NCBI GenBank assembly: GCA_012514835.1
Contig: JAAYZM010000087.1
Coordinates: 1-7,634 of the forward strand
Reading direction: 5' to 3'
Length of the DNA: 7,634 nt
Origin: Actinomycetales bacterium
Lineage (GTDB): Bacteria > Actinomycetota > Actinomycetes > Actinomycetales > Cellulomonadaceae
The notes under the pieces are model-generated. The model searched no databases, had not been told where the DNA came from, and saw only the letters and a list, made by a program, of their open reading frames with translations. The translations under genes were made by a program, and so were the position numbers. This document shows, one piece after another, positions 5,445 through 7,634 of this stretch. Within the stretch, counting starts at the first letter, position 1. Each line of letters begins with the position of its first letter.

Positions 5445-5717
5445 TCAGCCCAGCTCGGCGCGCAGCACGGTGAGCTGGGTGCGGATGCGCACGTGGAGCT
5501 CTTCGGGCGCGCGCTCACCGCAGGACCGCTTCACGAGGGCCTTGATGTGATCCACCACGTCGTACTCAGCGAGGCACTGCTCGCACGAGGCGAGGTGGAC
5601 CCGGATGAGGTCGCCGCGGGCGTCGTCCATCTCCGCGTCGAGGAACTCGAAGAGCTGATCGATCGCCTGGGCGCAGTCGACCCGTTCTCCCTGGGGGCCG
5701 TCGTCGTGCGTGCTCAT
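5445..5717 (-). CDS. rsrA: RsrA, redox-sensitive zinc anti-sigma factor
   Basis: This 90-residue protein binds SigR and releases it when thiols are oxidised. The zinc anti-sigma (ZAS) signature HLASCEQC gives His41, Cys45 and Cys48, and Cys15 lies upstream. These correspond to the His37, Cys41, Cys44 and Cys11 set of Streptomyces coelicolor RsrA, in which the Cys11-Cys44 pair forms the inactivating disulfide. A further Cys66 matches the region of the non-essential C-terminal cysteines. ATG 5717 is used, overlapping the sigR stop by 4 bases (ATGA), so synthesis of sigma and anti-sigma factor is coupled. Length and residue spacing are normal for the family. The frame is open far upstream inside sigR, but that part is a shadow of sigR. 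Confidence 0.93.
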   Translation of the reverse strand: MSTHDDGPQGERVDCAQAIDQLFEFLDAEMDDARGDLIRVHLASCEQCLAEYDVVDHIKALVKRSCGERAPEELHVRIRTQLTVLRAELG

Positions 5718-6331
5718 GCGTCCTCCTCGGCCCCCGCCGGGACCATTCCGCGTTCTTGCGCGTAGTCCCACAGCAGCTCGCGCAGCCGGGCCCGCCCGCG
5801 GTGCAGTCGGGACATGACGGTCCCGATGGGCGTGCCCATGATCTCCGCGATCTCCTTGTAGGCGAAGCCTTCGACGTCGGCCAGGTACACCGCGAGCCGG
5901 AAGTCCTCCCCCAGCTCGGCGAGTGCGTCCTTGACGGCGGAGTCGGGCAGGCGGTCGAGCGCCTCGGTCTCCGCGGAGCGCAGCCCCGTGGACGTGTGCG
6001 ACGCGGCGCGCGCGAGCTGCCAGTCCTCGACCTCTTCTCCCACCGACTGCTGCGGCTCGCGCTGCTTCTTGCGGTAGGTGTTGATGAAGGTGTTCGTGAG
6101 GATCCGGTACAGCCACGCCTTGAGGTTGGTGCCCGGCTTGAACTGGTGGAACGCAGCGAACGCCTTGGTGTAGGCCTCCTGGACCAGGTCCTCGGCGTCG
6201 GTGGGGTTGCGCGTCATCCGCAGGGCGGCGCCATAGAGCTGGTCGACGTAGGCGAGCGCGTCGGCCTCGAAGCGGGCGGTGCGCGCGGCGTCGTCCTCGG
6301 TCGCCGGGTCCACCGGCGTGGGATCGGTCAT
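5714..6331 (-). CDS. sigR: SigR, ECF sigma factor for thiol-oxidative stress
   Basis: From ATG 6331 this is a 205-residue extracytoplasmic-function sigma factor. Region 2 spans about 23-92 (FEADALAYVDQLYGAALR, DAEDLVQEAYTKAFAAFHQF, LKAWLYRILTNTFINTYRKK). Region 4 spans about 130-187 (FRLAVYLADVEGFAYKEIAEI, IGTVMSRLHRGRARLRELL). The AFHQFKPGTNLKAWLYRILTN segment is characteristic of SigR/SigH proteins. In actinobacteria this factor directs thioredoxin, mycothiol and proteolysis genes after disulfide stress. It is followed by rsrA with a 4-base overlap. Two promoters are suggested upstream: a SigR-type element (6445-6419) and a TAGGCT box 8 nt before the ATG. The frame is open upstream, and a GTG at 6409 could give a form 26 residues longer, as in the long SigR isoform reported in Streptomyces. 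GTG 6334 is also possible. Confidence 0.93.
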   Translation of the reverse strand: MTDPTPVDPATEDDAARTARFEADALAYVDQLYGAALRMTRNPTDAEDLVQEAYTKAFAAFHQFKPGTNLKAWLYRILTNTFINTYRKKQREPQQSVGEEVEDWQLARAASHTSTGLRSAETEALDRLPDSAVKDALAELGEDFRLAVYLADVEGFAYKEIAEIMGTPIGTVMSRLHRGRARLRELLWDYAQERGMVPAGAEEDA

Positions 6332-6339
6332 CACCACCG

Positions 6340-6345
6340 AGCCTA
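6340..6345 (-). promoter_or_regulatory. -10-like TAGGCT box close to the sigR start
   Basis: On the minus strand TAGGCT ends 8 nt before ATG 6331 and 5 nt before GTG 6334. A transcript from it would be leaderless or nearly so and would encode only the short SigR form. No convincing -35 is seen. It is a housekeeping-type promoter candidate by inference. Confidence 0.45.
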
Positions 6346-6418
6346 GCGGGGGGCACGCGTGCACGGCGCGGCGCACGGTGCGCGCAGGCCGGGTTGCGAG
6401 GAGGGTCACATCCGTCCC

Positions 6419-6445
6419 AACGCGACCGCCGTCGGCGTCATTCCC
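6419..6445 (-). promoter_or_regulatory. SigR-dependent promoter of sigR
   Basis: On the minus strand GGGAAT (6445-6440) is followed by exactly 18 bases and then GTT (6421-6419). This matches the known SigR/SigH consensus GGAAT-N18/19-GTT. It lies 88 bases upstream of ATG 6331 and on the correct strand, so positive autoregulation of sigR-rsrA is predicted. Transcription would start near 6410, next to an in-frame GTG at 6409. Confidence 0.8.
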
Positions 6446-6488
6446 TGTCCACCTTCCGTTCCCGGTGGGGAGCGCGGGCATGACGCGT

Positions 6489-6494
6489 TAGGTT
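6489..6494 (+). promoter_or_regulatory. -10 box of the ferritin gene (leaderless start)
   Basis: TAGGTT fits the TANNNT -10 consensus and ends 6 nt before the ATG at 6501. No Shine-Dalgarno sequence is present, so a leaderless transcript is likely. No clear -35 was seen and no obvious iron-box palindrome overlaps it. Confidence 0.6.
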
Positions 6495-6500
6495 GGTCCT

Positions 6501-7034
6501 ATGAGCGACTCCAAGTTCCTCCAGCTGCTCCGTGAGCAGGTAGGTCACGAGTTCAACGCCCACCAGCAGTACATCGCGATCGCCGTGTGGTTCGACGCGC
6601 AGGACCTCCCCCAGCTCGCCCGGCACTACTACCGCCAGGCGATCGAGGAGCGCAACCACGCGATGATGATCGTGCAGTACATGCTCGACCGTGACCTGTC
6701 CGTCGAGATCCCCGGCAGCGGGGACGTGGTCAACGGCTTCGAGGACGTCGTGACCCCCATCAAGCTCGCGCTCGCCCAGGAGAAGCAGGTCACGTCGCAG
6801 ATCGAGGCGATCTTCGCGGCGGCTCGCGCCGAGGGCGATGCGCTGGGCGAGCAGTTCTTGCTGTGGTTCCTCAAGGAGCAGGTCGAGGAGGTCGCGTCGG
6901 CGACCACGCTCCTCACGGTGGCCGAGCGCGCCGGGTCCAACCTGTTCGACCTCGAGAACTACGTGGCCCGCGAGCAGATCGGCGACGGCGGCGAGTCCGC
7001 TGACGCTCCAGACGCGGCCGGCGGGGTGCTCTAG
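6501..7034 (+). CDS. Ferritin with complete ferroxidase centre
   Basis: This 177-residue protein of the non-haem ferritin family stores iron in the cytoplasm as a 24-subunit shell, oxidising Fe(II) and mineralising it. The four-helix bundle covers about residues 4-160. The ferroxidase ligands appear at the same positions as in E. coli FtnA: Glu17, Tyr24, Glu49/Glu50, His53 (EERNHA), Glu94 and Glu126-Gln127 with Glu129/Glu130 (KEQVEE). The polar tail (161-177) is disordered-looking and lacks a targeting signal. There is no haem-ligand Met at the bacterioferritin position near 52 (Asn52), so this is Ftn or mycobacterial BfrB-like rather than a haem bacterioferritin. It is divergent from sigR, and its stop is 2 bp before the DoxX-like gene, which is probably co-transcribed. 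A leaderless start is likely. Confidence 0.95.
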   Translation: MSDSKFLQLLREQVGHEFNAHQQYIAIAVWFDAQDLPQLARHYYRQAIEERNHAMMIVQYMLDRDLSVEIPGSGDVVNGFEDVVTPIKLALAQEKQVTSQIEAIFAAARAEGDALGEQFLLWFLKEQVEEVASATTLLTVAERAGSNLFDLENYVAREQIGDGGESADAPDAAGGVL

Positions 7035-7036
7035 CC

Positions 7037-7540
7037 ATGATCGCCCGCCCCCTCGCCCGCGCGATGCTCGCGTCGTGGTTCGTGTCCCAGGGCATCGACG
7101 CCGTCCGCCACCCGGACAAGCACGCCGCGGCCGCCGCTCCTGCGCTGCGGCCCGTCGCCGAGCGGGCAGGGTCGGTCGCGGGTCGGGACCTGGGTGTCTA
7201 CCTCGAGGGGCCCATCCTGCGCCGCGTGGTCCAGGTACATGGCGCGATCACCGCGCTGACGGGCCTCTCGCTCGTGCTCGGCAAGGCCCCCCGCACGGCC
7301 GCGCTCGTGCTCGCCGGGCTCACCGCCCCGCTGCTCCTCGCGAACCTTCCCGTGCGCGTGGCGGGCGAGACGCGCGAGGACCGCGAGGCCCGGCGTGACC
7401 GCCTCATCCAGGCGCTGACCGCGACCGGCGGCGCCATTCTCGCGGCCGTGGACCGCGAGGGGCGGCCCGGGGTCGCGTGGCGCATCGAGCACGCGCGCGA
7501 GGCGCGGGCTGCGGCACGTGGGAGCGCCGACGACGCCTGA
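7037..7540 (+). CDS. DoxX-like membrane protein
   Basis: This 167-residue protein has hydrophobic segments at about 5-20, 64-83, 86-105 and 122-138, a four-helix membrane arrangement. The N-terminal WFVSQGIDAVRHPDKH is the typical start of actinobacterial DoxX-family proteins (general form F-x2-G-x-DA-x-R-P). The C-terminal 30 residues are charged and cytoplasmic. In mycobacteria a DoxX protein forms a membrane complex with superoxide dismutase and a thiosulfate sulfurtransferase to handle oxidative stress; whether this one does so is unknown. It starts 2 bp after the ferritin stop without a good ribosome site, so translation probably depends on coupling to the ferritin gene. A redox or iron-stress role would fit the sigR neighbourhood, but that is inference. 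Confidence 0.8.
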   Translation: MIARPLARAMLASWFVSQGIDAVRHPDKHAAAAAPALRPVAERAGSVAGRDLGVYLEGPILRRVVQVHGAITALTGLSLVLGKAPRTAALVLAGLTAPLLLANLPVRVAGETREDREARRDRLIQALTATGGAILAAVDREGRPGVAWRIEHAREARAAARGSADDA

Positions 7541-7541
7541 C

Positions 7542-7556
7542 GGGTCCGCTGGACCC
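7542..7556 (+). terminator. Short perfect hairpin after the DoxX-like gene
   Basis: GGGTCC-GCT-GGACCC is a 6-bp perfect stem with a 3-nt loop, starting one base after the TGA. There is no T-run, so it would be a weak, actinobacterial-style terminator at best. Confidence 0.35.
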
Positions 7557-7582
7557 TCGCGGCCCGCGACCAGGCCGATCGC

Positions 7583-7588
7583 TAGGCT
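7583..7588 (+). promoter_or_regulatory. -10-like TAGGCT before the edge gene (leaderless start)
   Basis: TAGGCT ends 7 nt before GTG 7596, and no Shine-Dalgarno sequence is present. This repeats the arrangement at the ferritin gene, and the hexamer is the same as that before sigR. No clear -35 is seen. Confidence 0.45.
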
Positions 7589-7595
7589 GTGCCCC

Positions 7596-7634
7596 GTGAC
7601 TGCACCTTCGACTCCTCTCGATCAGATCCTCCCC
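7596..7634 (+). CDS. Start of a gene cut by the window edge, possibly aroA
   Basis: GTG 7596 opens a frame encoding M-TAPSTPLDQILP (13 residues) to the window edge. A TAGGCT -10-like box 7 nt upstream supports a leaderless start here. In many Micrococcales the gene near sigR-rsrA on this side is aroA (3-phosphoshikimate 1-carboxyvinyltransferase), whose proteins often begin with a short Thr/Ala/Pro stretch followed by a W/L-P-A-P motif. The visible residues are compatible with this but too few to prove it. Another gene is possible. Confidence 0.4.
   Translation, partial: MTAPSTPLDQILP

Noticed and set aside
5445..6356. A minus-strand frame that would fuse a long N-terminal part onto RsrA
   Set aside because: The extra part is the sigR gene read out of frame. 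The ATGA overlap at 5717 and normal RsrA length point to a separate 90-residue protein.

Overview
The window is very GC-rich chromosomal DNA from an actinobacterium, most likely an order Micrococcales member near Cellulomonadaceae. The evidence is a SigR/RsrA pair, a 24-residue bL37 ribosomal protein of actinobacterial type, leaderless-looking starts behind TANNNT boxes, and strong GC bias at third codon positions. The family-level placement is inference. No plasmid, phage, transposase, CRISPR, tRNA or rRNA signal was seen. No gap between genes exceeds about 170 bases.

Left part (1-2511). The window opens inside an unrecognised acidic-linker protein (+). It converges on, and overlaps by 40 bp, a GlxA-type DJ-1/AraC transcription regulator (-). 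A small membrane protein (+) is transcribed divergently from the regulator. Their shared control region carries four copies of a GGCAGA motif arranged as two inverted pairs. Next comes an SGNH/GDSL-like protein (+) whose catalytic Ser and block III Asn are replaced. It faces a PadR gene across a compact element with 22-bp perfect inverted arms.

Middle part (2512-5282). A DUF4097 beta-repeat protein and a PadR regulator form a minus-strand operon joined by a GTGA overlap. Its promoter carries repeated ATATC-type operator-like sites, which suggests autorepression by PadR. Upstream on the same strand lies a complete pilT-like twitching ATPase with no other pilus gene in view.

Right part (5283-7634). 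The gene for bL37 ends in a strong hairpin terminator and converges on the sigR-rsrA thiol-stress operon (-), whose stop and start codons overlap as ATGA. An exact SigR-type promoter (GGAAT-N18-GTT) lies upstream of sigR and predicts positive autoregulation. It is placed so that an in-frame GTG could give a longer SigR isoform. Divergent from sigR is a ferritin with a complete ferroxidase centre, followed 2 bp later by a DoxX-like membrane protein. At the right edge a leaderless-looking GTG begins what may be aroA.

I do not see a convincing new multi-gene system. The strongest leads are the nested palindrome at 2397-2482, the SigR promoter and isoform arrangement at 6331-6445, the GGCAGA operator array at 1428-1500, and the SGNH-like protein lacking its nucleophile.
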